The notes under the pieces are model-generated. The model was not told where the DNA came from. It did no database searches and saw nothing but the letters and a program-made list of their open reading frames with translations. Below, piece after piece: positions 8,820 through 17,557 of a DNA stretch of 64,000 nt. Made by a program: the position numbers and the translations under genes. Position 1 is the stretch's first letter. Every line of letters starts with the position of its first letter. The DNA lies in the NCBI RefSeq assembly GCF_013403915.1, contig NZ_JABFDI010000012.1:62001-126000 (forward strand), read 5' to 3'. The stretch is from Winogradskyella pacifica (GTDB lineage Bacteria; Bacteroidota; Bacteroidia; Flavobacteriales; Flavobacteriaceae).

Positions 8820-11123
8820 ATGAAATCTAGTATTCTTAAATTTCAATCTAACAACTTTACGTGGTTGTCTAGATTCAGTTTCGTCTTTCAAAATAATATA
8901 GCCGAAACTAAAATTTTATTCAACAATCTCTCAAAAAAAAGTAGGCAGAGATTAACACTTTCAATTGCCTTTTTAGGTATTTGTTCAGCTTATGGACAAG
9001 AAAAACAACAAGACTCAACCAAAGTTGAAAAACTAGACGAAGTTCTAGTAAGAGCTGTAAGAGTGGATGCCAAATCGCCCATTACACATTCTAATGTGAC
9101 CAAAGAAGCTTTAGCTAAACGTAATTTAGGACAAGACATTCCGATGCTATTGAACTTCTTACCTTCGGTAGTGACCACTACAGATGCAGGTGCAGGAATT
9201 GGTTACACTGGCATTAGAGTTCGTGGTGTAAGCTCACAATCTACCAATATCACTATCAACGGTATTCCGTATAACGATGCAGAATCTTTAGGTACGTTTT
9301 GGGTAAATCTAGGTGACTTTGCGTCTTCAACAGAAAGTTTACAACTACAACGTGGTGTGGGAACCTCTACCAATGGGTCTGGTGCTTTTGGAGCTAGTAT
9401 TAATGTCCTTACCGATGCAATTTCAAAAGATGCTTCAGGCGAAATTTCTAATTCATTTGGAAGTTATAATACTAGAAAACATACCGTAAAATTCAGTACG
9501 GGTCTTATGAATGATCATATTGAAATCGCTGGTCGTTTATCAAATATTGTTTCAGATGGTTATATCGATCGTGCTTCAGCCGATTTAAAATCTTATTTTT
9601 TACAAGGATCTTATGTAGATGATAATACCTTAATTAAAGCGATAACTTTTGGTGGTAAGGAAGTTACATATCAGGCTTGGAATGGCTTAGAAGATTTAGA
9701 AAAACTAGAAGACGACCGTACGTATAATACAGCAGGAGAATACACAGACAATAATGGTGATCCTCAATTTTACGATAATGAAGTCGATAATTATAGCCAA
9801 GATCATTACCAGTTACATTGGAATCAGCGTTACAACAACCAATGGTCAACCACATTGGGATTAAACTACACCAAAGGTCAGGGTTACTTTGAACAGTACA
9901 AAGAAGACGAAGGGTTTGACGATTATGGATTAGACCCATTAGACTTCAATGGTGACATCATTGATGAAACCGATTTAATTAGAAGACGTTGGTTAGATAA
10001 TGATTTTTATGTTATCAATGCTAACGCTAACTATAAAGACGATAATCTTAATTTAATTTTTGGAGGCTCTTTTAGTCATTATGATGGTGATCATTTTGGT
10101 GAAGTGATTTGGGCAGAATACGCCAGTCAAACTGAAATTAGAGATCGTTATTATGATGGAAATAGTATAAAAAACGATTTATCTATGTTTACTAAAGCCA
10201 ATTACAGACTCAACGAAAAAGTAAGTTTGTATGGAGATTTACAAGTTAGAAATGTCACTTATAAAACAACTGGCACAACATCTGATATTGTAGAATTTGC
10301 AATAGATAAAGATTTTACATTTTTTAACCCAAAGGCAGGAATCACCTATTCCTTAAATACAGGCAATGATCTATACTTTTCGTATGCTAGGGCCAACAGA
10401 GAGCCAAACCGAACGGATTTTGAAAGCAATGAAAACATAGAATCAGAACAATTAGATGATTTTGAATTAGGTTGGAGACATCAAAAGGGAAACTTTTCAT
10501 TTAATGCCAATGCATATTACATGAGCTACAATGAGCAATTAGTGTTATCTGGAAGATTAGACGACGTAGGAAATCCAATAAGAACCAATAGTGGAAAAAG
10601 TTACCGTTTAGGTTTAGAATTAGAAGCTATAATTCCTGTAACATCGAAATTAACATTACAACCTAATTTAACGCTAAGTACTAATAAAAATAAAGAAACA
10701 ATTATTTCTTTTGATGATGAACTGCAGAACTTAGGCAAAACAGATATCTCTTTTTCTCCAGATTTAGTCGCTGCCAATGCCATCGTTTTTCAACCTATTG
10801 AGAATCTGCAAATGTCGTTGCTAAGCAAATTTGTTGGAGAACAATTTATGAGTAACACAGAAGCTAAATCCTCTAAATTAGACAGCTATTTTATTAACGA
10901 TTTCAATATTAACTATACTTTAAAAACAGATTCTATATTTGATGCTATTGTATTTTCAGGTTTAGTTAATAATATTTTTGATGTGAAGTATATTTCTAAT
11001 GGATTTTACTACACTTATGATGATAGTTGGTCTAACCCAGGAACAATCGCTACTATTGAAGGAGCCGGTTTTTACCCACAGGCAACGACAAACTTTTTGG
11101 TTGGTGTGACGTTGAAATTTTAA
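8820..11123 (+). CDS. TonB-dependent receptor, probably for thiamine or a precursor
   Basis: A 767-residue outer-membrane receptor. After an unusually long N-terminus, a signal-peptide-like segment (LTLSIAFLGICSAYGQ, about residues 46-61) leads to a TonB-box-like LDEVLVRAVRV and a plug domain with VRGVSSQSTNITINGIPYND. A 22-strand-type barrel follows, ending ATTNFLVGVTLKF with the terminal Phe usual for such barrels. There is no carboxypeptidase-like N-terminal domain, unlike the receptor at 39134. The TPP riboswitch upstream points to thiamine or its precursor as substrate. About 45 residues precede the signal peptide, so the true start may be further downstream, but no other good start codon is seen. 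Confidence 0.9.
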   Translation: MKSSILKFQSNNFTWLSRFSFVFQNNIAETKILFNNLSKKSRQRLTLSIAFLGICSAYGQEKQQDSTKVEKLDEVLVRAVRVDAKSPITHSNVTKEALAKRNLGQDIPMLLNFLPSVVTTTDAGAGIGYTGIRVRGVSSQSTNITINGIPYNDAESLGTFWVNLGDFASSTESLQLQRGVGTSTNGSGAFGASINVLTDAISKDASGEISNSFGSYNTRKHTVKFSTGLMNDHIEIAGRLSNIVSDGYIDRASADLKSYFLQGSYVDDNTLIKAITFGGKEVTYQAWNGLEDLEKLEDDRTYNTAGEYTDNNGDPQFYDNEVDNYSQDHYQLHWNQRYNNQWSTTLGLNYTKGQGYFEQYKEDEGFDDYGLDPLDFNGDIIDETDLIRRRWLDNDFYVINANANYKDDNLNLIFGGSFSHYDGDHFGEVIWAEYASQTEIRDRYYDGNSIKNDLSMFTKANYRLNEKVSLYGDLQVRNVTYKTTGTTSDIVEFAIDKDFTFFNPKAGITYSLNTGNDLYFSYARANREPNRTDFESNENIESEQLDDFELGWRHQKGNFSFNANAYYMSYNEQLVLSGRLDDVGNPIRTNSGKSYRLGLELEAIIPVTSKLTLQPNLTLSTNKNKETIISFDDELQNLGKTDISFSPDLVAANAIVFQPIENLQMSLLSKFVGEQFMSNTEAKSSKLDSYFINDFNINYTLKTDSIFDAIVFSGLVNNIFDVKYISNGFYYTYDDSWSNPGTIATIEGAGFYPQATTNFLVGVTLKF

Positions 11124-11531
11124 GCAAAAAGCAAAAACTGATCTCCTTTTTTGATAGAGACCAAAAACTTTAACATTTTTTTAATGAGGTTTTTCCGTAC
11201 TTTCTAGAATTAACAGTAGTTACAAGCATGCACTTTTTTTGTAATTTCTTTGATATTAGTTTTTTTTTTTTTTTGTTAATTTTAACATAATATCATTATC
11301 CCCTCAATTAGTTACCCCTAGAATTAAAATATATTGTAATAACCAATAGCGTTTGCCTATGTAAATAATTTATGCCCAAAAATGAGAAAGCTCCTACTAG
11401 GTAGAAGCTCCTCCAGTCCGTCAAAACTGGTTAAACGTTGTGTTTAACTTTACAAAAGTAATATTTTCTTTTGTGACTATACACGAATACGCAACGTTTA
11501 ATCTTAATTATTAATTTAAATTTTATAAAAA
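11124..11531 (+). promoter_or_regulatory. Non-coding leader region before the 11532 lipoprotein gene
   Basis: This 408-base gap has no gene. It holds a 15-T tract (11260-11274), a small stem near 11396-11406, a perfect 7-bp hairpin (GTTAAAC 11430-11436, GTTTAAC 11442-11448), and a 10-bp perfect long-range inverted repeat (TTAAACGTTG 11431-11440, CAACGTTTAA 11492-11501). The last two share one arm and cannot form together, which is how attenuators and riboswitch platforms work. Whether it is a switch is an inference. Confidence 0.45.
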
Positions 11532-12587
11532 ATGAAAAATGTATTAAGATTAACATTGTTAGCAATGTTATTGATCTTTTCATCCTGCCAAAAAGAGGAT
11601 GTTACGATAGATGAAACTACACAATCTGCTGAAGATGGTATAAGGTTTATTACACCATCAATTGCTAAAGCCGGTCCTGGCTTAGTAAATGGGATGTTGG
11701 AATTTCCTGATGTTGCTACTTTTTTAAGTACAATTGAAACTCTAGAGTCGCAAGCAGAATTGTATGATGATAACTTCATAAAGTATTGGAATCATCTTAA
11801 TGATGATGATATTGATGCCAAAGAGGATGATTTAAATTATGACCCCCAAACACCATTTATTGAATTTGAAAATGGATTTCCAGGGTTTAGGTCATTAAGA
11901 AACAAGATTGAGAGTGATATAGTTACATGGCTCAATAATTCAGTTTTAGATGAAGCAAATGACCCAGAGGATCATTTTATTTTTGATGATGAGATGCGTG
12001 CAGTATTAAATGAAGACGCTCAAGTAAAAATTGGAAAATCGTTATTTCAAATGACACGTTTTGGCTATGTTGAAGTTACTGATGGCAACTTTAATACTTT
12101 AGCTCTAGTCGCTTCATCCGATGCTTCGCAGTTATTTATGCAAAATGTTAATGTTGAAGGAGGCTATTACGGCAGTAGCTCTGGAAATAACAATCAAACT
12201 ACAACTACTTGTAGAACTGATATTGAAGATGGTGGAAGTCATTATCCGGCTTCAAATAGAAGAATTAAAGTTCAACAAAAGCTTAAAGGTTATAGTGCAG
12301 TTTTTGGTTCTAAAATTAAGGCAAAAACAATTCATTACAAAAAGAAAAATGGTAAATGGAAAAGGAGAAGAGGTTGGATAACTGCTAAAGTTCTTGGCGA
12401 ATCAGTTAATGTTAATTGTGTTTTACCTGCAACTCATAATAAAAGCAAGAACAAAAGACGTAGGAAAGTAAAAGCTAAAGTGACGTCAAGTGGTCTTTCT
12501 AATAATTGGTATAAGACTGAACAATTGGAACTTAATACTTTACATGCTAGAGAAAATGTTTCCTATATAGATTATTACTACGAATAG
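11532..12587 (+). CDS. Hypothetical lipoprotein with acidic N-terminal and basic C-terminal half
   Basis: A 351-residue protein I do not recognise. It begins with a lipoprotein signal (LAMLLIFSSCQ, lipid-bearing Cys near residue 19). Residues 20-200 are acidic and rich in Asp/Glu/Asn. From about residue 230 it turns strongly basic, with clusters such as KKKNGKWKRRRGW and KSKNKRRRKVKAK, and it has a few Cys that could form a disulfide. It is the first gene of a plus-strand group with two beta-barrel-like proteins. A surface or secreted role is likely from the signal; no reaction can be proposed. Confidence 0.7.
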   Translation: MKNVLRLTLLAMLLIFSSCQKEDVTIDETTQSAEDGIRFITPSIAKAGPGLVNGMLEFPDVATFLSTIETLESQAELYDDNFIKYWNHLNDDDIDAKEDDLNYDPQTPFIEFENGFPGFRSLRNKIESDIVTWLNNSVLDEANDPEDHFIFDDEMRAVLNEDAQVKIGKSLFQMTRFGYVEVTDGNFNTLALVASSDASQLFMQNVNVEGGYYGSSSGNNNQTTTTCRTDIEDGGSHYPASNRRIKVQQKLKGYSAVFGSKIKAKTIHYKKKNGKWKRRRGWITAKVLGESVNVNCVLPATHNKSKNKRRRKVKAKVTSSGLSNNWYKTEQLELNTLHARENVSYIDYYYE

Positions 12588-12652
12588 AGAATTAACAAAT
12601 TTGGTGTTAGTAAAATTTAAAACTTTACTAACACCTTTAATAATAAAAGCTT

Positions 12653-13198
12653 ATGAAATATTTATTTATTTTTATTTTTATCCTGTTTAGTAACAAGGTT
12701 TACCTACAAACCGCCAAACCAACATTCTTTGGTGCTAAAATCGGTTACAACAACAGCAATATTAGTGGTGAAACGACTGATGGTGAAAAATCTGGCTATT
12801 TGGGTAATGAGTTCTACATAGGGCTTTTTACCGAAACACAGTTAACAACCAAAATCAATTTACAAACAGAACTTATTTATTCTTTTACTGAGGATTATAG
12901 TTTCTTGGAAGTACCCATTACTATAAAATATAATGTATATAAAAAACTGCAAGTGTTCTTAGGACCAAAATTAGATTTTCTATTAGATAATGATGATGAT
13001 GTTTTTGAGTCTAATTATAAATTTAAAAACTTTGGTATTTCCGCAGATTTCGGTGCTCAATATCCAATTAGTAAAAGATTTTTTGCAGAGGCAAGATACT
13101 CAATTGGTTTTACAGAACAACTAACTCAAGACATACAACTAGATATTAACAATGCCAAAAGGAACACATTTAGAATAGGTGTTGGGTATAGATTTTAA
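12653..13198 (+). CDS. Outer-membrane beta-barrel protein (PorT-like)
   Basis: A 181-residue protein with an N-terminal signal peptide (to about residue 20, before KPTFFGAKIGYNN). Its alternating hydrophobic and polar strands fit a small eight-stranded barrel: GAKIGYNNSNI, FYIGLFTETQL, LQTELIYSF, ITIKYNVYKKLQVFLGPKL. It ends with FRIGVGYRF, the classic C-terminal aromatic outer-membrane signature. This matches the general PorT/outer-membrane-barrel type in Bacteroidota. It lies 65 bases after the lipoprotein gene and 7 bases before the next start, so the three may be co-transcribed. Function unknown. Confidence 0.8.
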   Translation: MKYLFIFIFILFSNKVYLQTAKPTFFGAKIGYNNSNISGETTDGEKSGYLGNEFYIGLFTETQLTTKINLQTELIYSFTEDYSFLEVPITIKYNVYKKLQVFLGPKLDFLLDNDDDVFESNYKFKNFGISADFGAQYPISKRFFAEARYSIGFTEQLTQDIQLDINNAKRNTFRIGVGYRF

Positions 13199-13205
13199 TT
13201 GCTAT

Positions 13206-13973
13206 ATGAAAACAAACATTTTAATTGGTTTCTTGCTAGTCTCATTTCTTACATATTCGCAGACAACAAGTCTATTTAACGACTATCACAAATTATCCTT
13301 CCAATTTGGGCTTTCAAGATATACAGGTTCAGAAACGACAGCATTACCAAACACATTAACTTATAAATTAAATAATTTTTCTTCACCACATTTCGGATTT
13401 TACTATGATATTTTACAAACTAAAAAATTTAATTTCAAAGTAGGGATATCTGCTTTGTTAATTAGAGAAATTGTAGAGTTTAGAATTGACGCAAATGAAA
13501 TACCTAATGTGAATGAAGATTTTGGTTATACTATTGAGTATATCACAGATGGTAGTTGGCGATTTAATCTTCCTATTGTTACAGAATACCTTATTAACAC
13601 TTCTTTTGGTAAAATTAGTGTTAACGGAGGCGCTATAATTGGCTGTAATCAAGAATTTGGAGAAACAGAGACAGAATACCATATTAAAGCACCTCAAAAT
13701 CAAGAATTCACAACTCTTAATTCAATTTATAGCAGAAGTTCTTCACCATGGTACGCAAATGCTCAATTTGGAGTGGGTATGTATTTTCCATTTGAGAAAT
13801 GGATGCTAAGAACAAATGTATATTACAACGTTGCTTTACAAGATTTATACAATAGTGAATTTACTTTTAGTAATTTAGCCCAATCACCAGATACCTCAGG
13901 TAATTTTAGTTTTAGAGGAGACTCTTTTGGTATGGAGCTTTCTATTTATTTAAAGAAGAAAAAGAAAGACTAA
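13206..13973 (+). CDS. Hypothetical outer-membrane/secreted protein
   Basis: A 255-residue protein from the ATG at 13206; an in-frame start at 13179 would overlap the upstream gene and spoil the signal peptide. The signal KTNILIGFLLVSFLTYSQ is followed by a pattern of beta strands (GFYYDILQ, FNFKVGISALL, FGVGMYFPFEKWMLRTNVYY), so a small outer-membrane barrel is likely. It ends in SIYLKKKKKD, a run of Lys that is unusual for a barrel. Its 3' end overlaps the convergent gene at 13970 by four bases. I cannot name a family. Confidence 0.65.
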   Translation: MKTNILIGFLLVSFLTYSQTTSLFNDYHKLSFQFGLSRYTGSETTALPNTLTYKLNNFSSPHFGFYYDILQTKKFNFKVGISALLIREIVEFRIDANEIPNVNEDFGYTIEYITDGSWRFNLPIVTEYLINTSFGKISVNGGAIIGCNQEFGETETEYHIKAPQNQEFTTLNSIYSRSSSPWYANAQFGVGMYFPFEKWMLRTNVYYNVALQDLYNSEFTFSNLAQSPDTSGNFSFRGDSFGMELSIYLKKKKKD

Positions 13974-14401
13974 TTACTTATCAAATAACTATTATTCCCG
14001 ATGGCTTCAACTCTGTATGGTTTTAACGTACAGGGTTGAGCATTATCGTTAAGTGCTGTCCCCGCAAGTAAACTATATTCATTACCATCTTCACAACCAC
14101 AAACCGCATTTAAACCTACAATTGTTAATTTAGAACACGAGGACGATGTATGATTAGGATCCGCACCATCCCAAGCTAAAATGGAATTCGCATTCGCTCG
14201 CACCAAAATGATTCCGTTATTGCCATAATTTTCGACTCTTATCGCATTTACAGGAAATAAAAGTTGATTAAATTGAGGAAGATTAAGATTCACAGTTAGA
14301 TTAACTCCTACATCCAATAAATAATTACAATTATATATAGGATCGTTTTTACTACAACCTAAAACAACCACACAACTTAGCATTAAAAATAATTTTTTCA
14401 C
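13970..14401 (-). CDS. Hypothetical small lipoprotein
   Basis: A 143-residue protein, taking the GTG at 14401 as start because it places the lipoprotein signal (KKLFLMLSCVVVLGCSKND) at the very N-terminus. An ATG 22 codons upstream (14467) is possible but would add a long charged leader. After the lipid Cys there are further cysteines, YNCNYLL, SSSCSKL and a CGC, so disulfides are likely. It ends YRVEAIGNNSYLISN. No family recognised; similar small lipoproteins of unknown function are frequent in Flavobacteriaceae. It is convergent with the gene at 13206. Confidence 0.7.
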   Translation of the reverse strand: MKKLFLMLSCVVVLGCSKNDPIYNCNYLLDVGVNLTVNLNLPQFNQLLFPVNAIRVENYGNNGIILVRANANSILAWDGADPNHTSSSCSKLTIVGLNAVCGCEDGNEYSLLAGTALNDNAQPCTLKPYRVEAIGNNSYLISN

Positions 14402-14767
14402 AGATTTAATTTTTATTTTAATAGTTTGAAATTTAGTGAATTGAAAAACCAAATTACCCGAAGCCACGATAACACTCGTCTTCTAGTTTAGCTTTTAAAT
14501 TATTAACATTTTTTCTAAATTTTAACTTCAATTTTTGAAGGGCAATTTACTATTAATTCAACAATACGGTAAATATTTTATATATTTGCATAGTAATCTC
14601 GTCAGCGCGAGGTTTTTTTTATGCTAACATTATAATTATACAATAACAAACTTCTAAGAAGCACATAATATCTAAAGTCATTTTTGAGCCTGTCTGATTT
14701 TCAGACAGGCTCAAAAATGATAAAGAATCTGCTAATTAGATCGCGTTATATTTAAAACGATTAAATT
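14402..14767. other. Intergenic region before greA with a 20-bp perfect hairpin
   Basis: The gap of about 365 bases contains TATATTTG (about 14580-14587, an exact -7 match) followed at once by a short GC hairpin and eight Ts (about 14598-14620), which could produce or end a very short transcript. It also contains the long inverted repeat listed separately at 14678-14720. No protein gene is supported. Confidence 0.4.
14678..14720. repeat. Long perfect inverted repeat (20-bp stem, 3-base loop)
   Basis: The arm 14678-14697 is the exact reverse complement of 14701-14720, with TTT as the loop. It contains GAGCCTGTCTGA. No T-run follows, and it lies 47 bases before the greA start, so it would form in the 5' leader of greA mRNA if transcription starts upstream, or as a DNA cruciform. 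Confidence 0.8.
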
Positions 14768-15241
14768 ATGAGTAAAGTATCTTATTACACAGCTGAAGGT
14801 TTAAAAAAGTTAAGAAACGAGTTAAGCCATCTTAAAGATGTGGAACGACCTAAGGCATCACAAGCTATTGGTGAAGCTAGAGACAAAGGCGATTTGAGTG
14901 AAAACGCAGAGTATGATGCTGCGAAAGAAGCACAAGGTATGCTAGAGATGAAAATTTCTAAAATGGAAGAAATTTTATCTGGAGCACGTGTCATCGATGA
15001 GTCTCAATTAGATTTGACTAAGGTTTTAGCTTTATCTAAAGTTAAAATTAAGAACCAAATCAATGGTATGGAGATGACTTATACTTTGGTTGCAGAAAGT
15101 GAAGCTGATTTAGCTACCGGTAAAATTTCAGTGAACTCACCTATTGGTAAAGGTTTATTAGGTAAATCTGTAGGAGATACTGCCGAAATACAAGTACCAA
15201 ATGGTATTATGAAATTTGATATTCTAGAGATTTCTAGATAA
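14768..15241 (+). CDS. greA: Transcription elongation factor GreA
   Basis: A 157-residue cytoplasmic factor that restarts backtracked RNA polymerase by stimulating transcript cleavage. The N-terminal coiled coil carries the acidic tip DKGDLSENAEYDAAKEAQ (about residues 38-55), with the Asp and Glu that enter the polymerase channel. The C-terminal FKBP-like domain has SPIGKGLLGKSVGDT. Length is normal. It is followed by its own terminator, then by a HIT gene in the same direction. Confidence 0.97.
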   Translation: MSKVSYYTAEGLKKLRNELSHLKDVERPKASQAIGEARDKGDLSENAEYDAAKEAQGMLEMKISKMEEILSGARVIDESQLDLTKVLALSKVKIKNQINGMEMTYTLVAESEADLATGKISVNSPIGKGLLGKSVGDTAEIQVPNGIMKFDILEISR

Positions 15242-15282
15242 CAATCATTTTATTTTAAATAAAATACCAAACTAATACAACA

Positions 15283-15312
15283 AAAAAGATTCCTCATTAC
15301 AGGAATCTTTTT
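15283..15312 (+). terminator. Rho-independent terminator of greA
   Basis: AAAAAGATTCCT pairs with AGGAATCTTTTT, giving a 12-bp stem with U-rich end, 42 bases past the greA stop. Confidence 0.85.
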
Positions 15313-15342
15313 ATATTTATAAAAGACAAGAATTATAAGATT

Positions 15343-15732
15343 ATGGCAACTATTTTTACAAAAATAATTTCAGGTGAAATACCATCGTATAAAGTCGCCG
15401 AAACTGAAGATTTCTTTGCGTTTTTAGATATCAATCCAAATTCTAAAGGACATACACTTTGTATTCCTAAGAAAGAGGTAAATAAAATTTTTGATTTAGA
15501 CGAAGCGACTTATTTAGGCTTAATGAAATTTTCGCGTCGTGTTGCAATTGCCTTAGAAAAAGCAGTTCCCTGCGAGCGTGTTGGTATGTCTGTAATTGGC
15601 CTAGAAGTTCCACACACACATGTGCACTTAATTCCTTTACACACTATGGAGGATGCTCGTTTTACAAATAAACAAAAAGTGACTCCCGAAGAGTTTAAGT
15701 CTATAGCCAAAAAAATTGGTTCGTATTTATAG
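15343..15732 (+). CDS. HIT family nucleotide hydrolase/transferase
   Basis: A 129-residue member of the histidine-triad superfamily (HINT type). The catalytic triad HTHVHL lies at residues 91-96 in the expected HxHxHxx context, preceded by the family's N-terminal FTKIISGEIPSYKV and HTLCIPKKEV. HINT proteins hydrolyse AMP-lysine and phosphoramidates. Length is normal. It ends three bases before the stop of the convergent gene at 15736. The physiological substrate is unknown. Confidence 0.93.
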   Translation: MATIFTKIISGEIPSYKVAETEDFFAFLDINPNSKGHTLCIPKKEVNKIFDLDEATYLGLMKFSRRVAIALEKAVPCERVGMSVIGLEVPHTHVHLIPLHTMEDARFTNKQKVTPEEFKSIAKKIGSYL

Positions 15733-15735
15733 TAC

Positions 15736-16098
15736 TTATTCTGAAAATACTCCTGTAGCAAATAAGATAATTGCAACCAACACCAAAACACCAAAAGCAA
15801 TTAATGCCCATGCAATTGGTTTTAACTTAGTTGATTTAGGTTTTCTTTTAAGTCCTCTATTATGATAATCCACAACGCGTTCAATATCATCTGTCCAACG
15901 GATTGGAAAAATTTGAACATCACAGTTTAAACACGATAATTGACTCACTGTTTCGTCAGTTATAGCCTTGTAAAATTTAGTTTCAATTAATTTTTGCTTT
16001 AACGTAAGTTCTAAACTATCGTTAGAATAGCATTCAGGACAATTATTACCTATCCTGGCTTCTTTTAAAGTAAAAAATCGTGAAGAATTCATCGTCAA
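15736..16098 (-). CDS. Zinc-ribbon-like membrane-tail protein, unknown function
   Basis: A 120-residue protein. The N-terminal part has two Cys pairs, CPECYSND and CLNCDVQ, spaced as in a zinc ribbon. The middle is basic, and the C-terminus is a single hydrophobic helix (AWALIAFGVLVLVAIILFA), so it is probably a tail-anchored inner-membrane protein with the zinc ribbon in the cytoplasm. I recognise no named family. It lies downstream of the histidine kinase on the same strand, 85 bases away. Confidence 0.65.
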   Translation of the reverse strand: MTMNSSRFFTLKEARIGNNCPECYSNDSLELTLKQKLIETKFYKAITDETVSQLSCLNCDVQIFPIRWTDDIERVVDYHNRGLKRKPKSTKLKPIAWALIAFGVLVLVAIILFATGVFSE

Positions 16099-16183
16099 AT
16101 TTAAACTAAAATTTCAACATTTCAATTTTTAAATTTTTTCTCAGACCTGTCTAGCTTCTAAAACTTGCCAATTATTCTTTAAA

Positions 16184-17344
16184 CTAAACTTGCCTCAACA
16201 AAATCTGTATGGTTGTGCCATTTCCGATTTCTGAAGTTAATACTCTTATTTTACCATTGTGGTAATCTTCTACAATTCGTTTTGCTAAAGACAATCCTAG
16301 TCCCCAACCCCGTTTCTTAGTGGTGTAACCTGGCTCAAAAATTTTGGTAAACGACGACTTGGGAATGCCTTTTCCTGTATCTGAGATATTAATGAATATT
16401 TGGTTTTCAAGCTGTGTAAGTTCTAATTTTAAATCGCCTTTACCTCTCATGGCATCAATAGCATTTTTCACTAAGTTTTCGATGGTCCAACTATAAAGTT
16501 CTTCATTCAAATTCACTTGTATTTCGCGATCTGGTGTAACAATTTCGAAATTAATTAACTTCGAAGATCTCGATTTTAAGTATTCGTAAGATGATTTGGT
16601 AACCTCAACAATGTTCATGCTTTTAAGCGTAGGCACAGATCCTATTTTACTGAAACGTTCCGTTATAGTTTGAAGCCGATCAATGTCTTTTTCTATTTCT
16701 AAAATATACTCAGGGTTAACCGCTTCGGTCTTTAAAATCTCTGCCCAACCCACAAGCGATGATAAAGGAGTACCTATTTGATGTGCAGTTTCCTTTGCCA
16801 TACCTGTCCAAAGTTTATTCTGTTCGGCAATTTTAGAACTACGATAAAAGAAATAAACAACGGCACCGAAGAGCAATATAATTAGCAATAAGGCCAACGG
16901 ATAGTATTTTAATTTATTTAATAGTGGGGAATTACCGTAATAAACTGTTTGAAACACTTTATTGCCAATAATAACAGGAATAGGCTCATTCTCATTAGAA
17001 AATTTTTGTATTAGTTTTTCTAATTTTTCAGGGTCGTTTAATTCTTTGTCATCAATATTAATAGACGTTCCCAAGCTTCCATCTGCAATAACAACTAACA
17101 TTGGTGTACTAGTAGTCATTTCTGTAAGAACATGAGATGTAACATTATTTACATCTTCATCGAGGTTATCCATATTCTTTAAAAGATCTATTTGTGCCAC
17201 AGACCAAGTGTTCATTTTAACGCGTTCCTCTTCTTTAAAATTTTGAAAAAAGGTATAGGTATTCCAAAGGATAAGTGAAATAATAATAAAAGATGAAATA
17301 ATAATAATCCATCGGATTATATTTCGGTCGAAGCTAAAGGTCAT
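16184..17344 (-). CDS. Sensor histidine kinase
   Basis: A 386-residue membrane kinase. Two transmembrane segments (about residues 10-28 and 148-167) flank a periplasmic sensor region of about 120 residues. The HisKA box ETAHQIGTPLSSL has the phosphorylated His at 188. The ATPase domain shows the N box (LVKNAIDAMRGKG), G1 box (DTGKGIP) and G2 box (GWGLGLSLAKRI). No response regulator lies next to it, so it is an orphan and its partner is unknown. HQIGTPLS kinases of this type are typical of Bacteroidota. Confidence 0.93.
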   Translation of the reverse strand: MTFSFDRNIIRWIIIISSFIIISLILWNTYTFFQNFKEEERVKMNTWSVAQIDLLKNMDNLDEDVNNVTSHVLTEMTTSTPMLVVIADGSLGTSINIDDKELNDPEKLEKLIQKFSNENEPIPVIIGNKVFQTVYYGNSPLLNKLKYYPLALLLIILLFGAVVYFFYRSSKIAEQNKLWTGMAKETAHQIGTPLSSLVGWAEILKTEAVNPEYILEIEKDIDRLQTITERFSKIGSVPTLKSMNIVEVTKSSYEYLKSRSSKLINFEIVTPDREIQVNLNEELYSWTIENLVKNAIDAMRGKGDLKLELTQLENQIFINISDTGKGIPKSSFTKIFEPGYTTKKRGWGLGLSLAKRIVEDYHNGKIRVLTSEIGNGTTIQILLRQV

Positions 17345-17557
17345 TGGTTAATTTAATTTCATGTATTTAAAATAATAGGTTATTAAAAACACATGCTGTT
17401 TGCTATTAATCATTTATTTGGACGCTAAAAGTTTTAGCATGCACATTTCAATTTTAAATATAATGCAATTATGTTGATATTATTGTGCCAATACAGCTGT
17501 AAAATACTTTTGTCCCCAACCTAATATAATTATATTTGTTAAAAACCAGTATACTAC

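Noticed and set aside
9664-9939. 91-codon minus-strand frame inside the receptor gene
   Set aside because: Lies wholly within the well-supported receptor coding sequence on the other strand; it is a mirror frame with no independent evidence.
14580-14620. A -7 box followed at once by a T-run hairpin before greA
   Set aside because: Might be a short regulatory RNA, but the stem is only four to five pairs and no -33 element at the right distance is found; kept only as a note in the intergenic entry.
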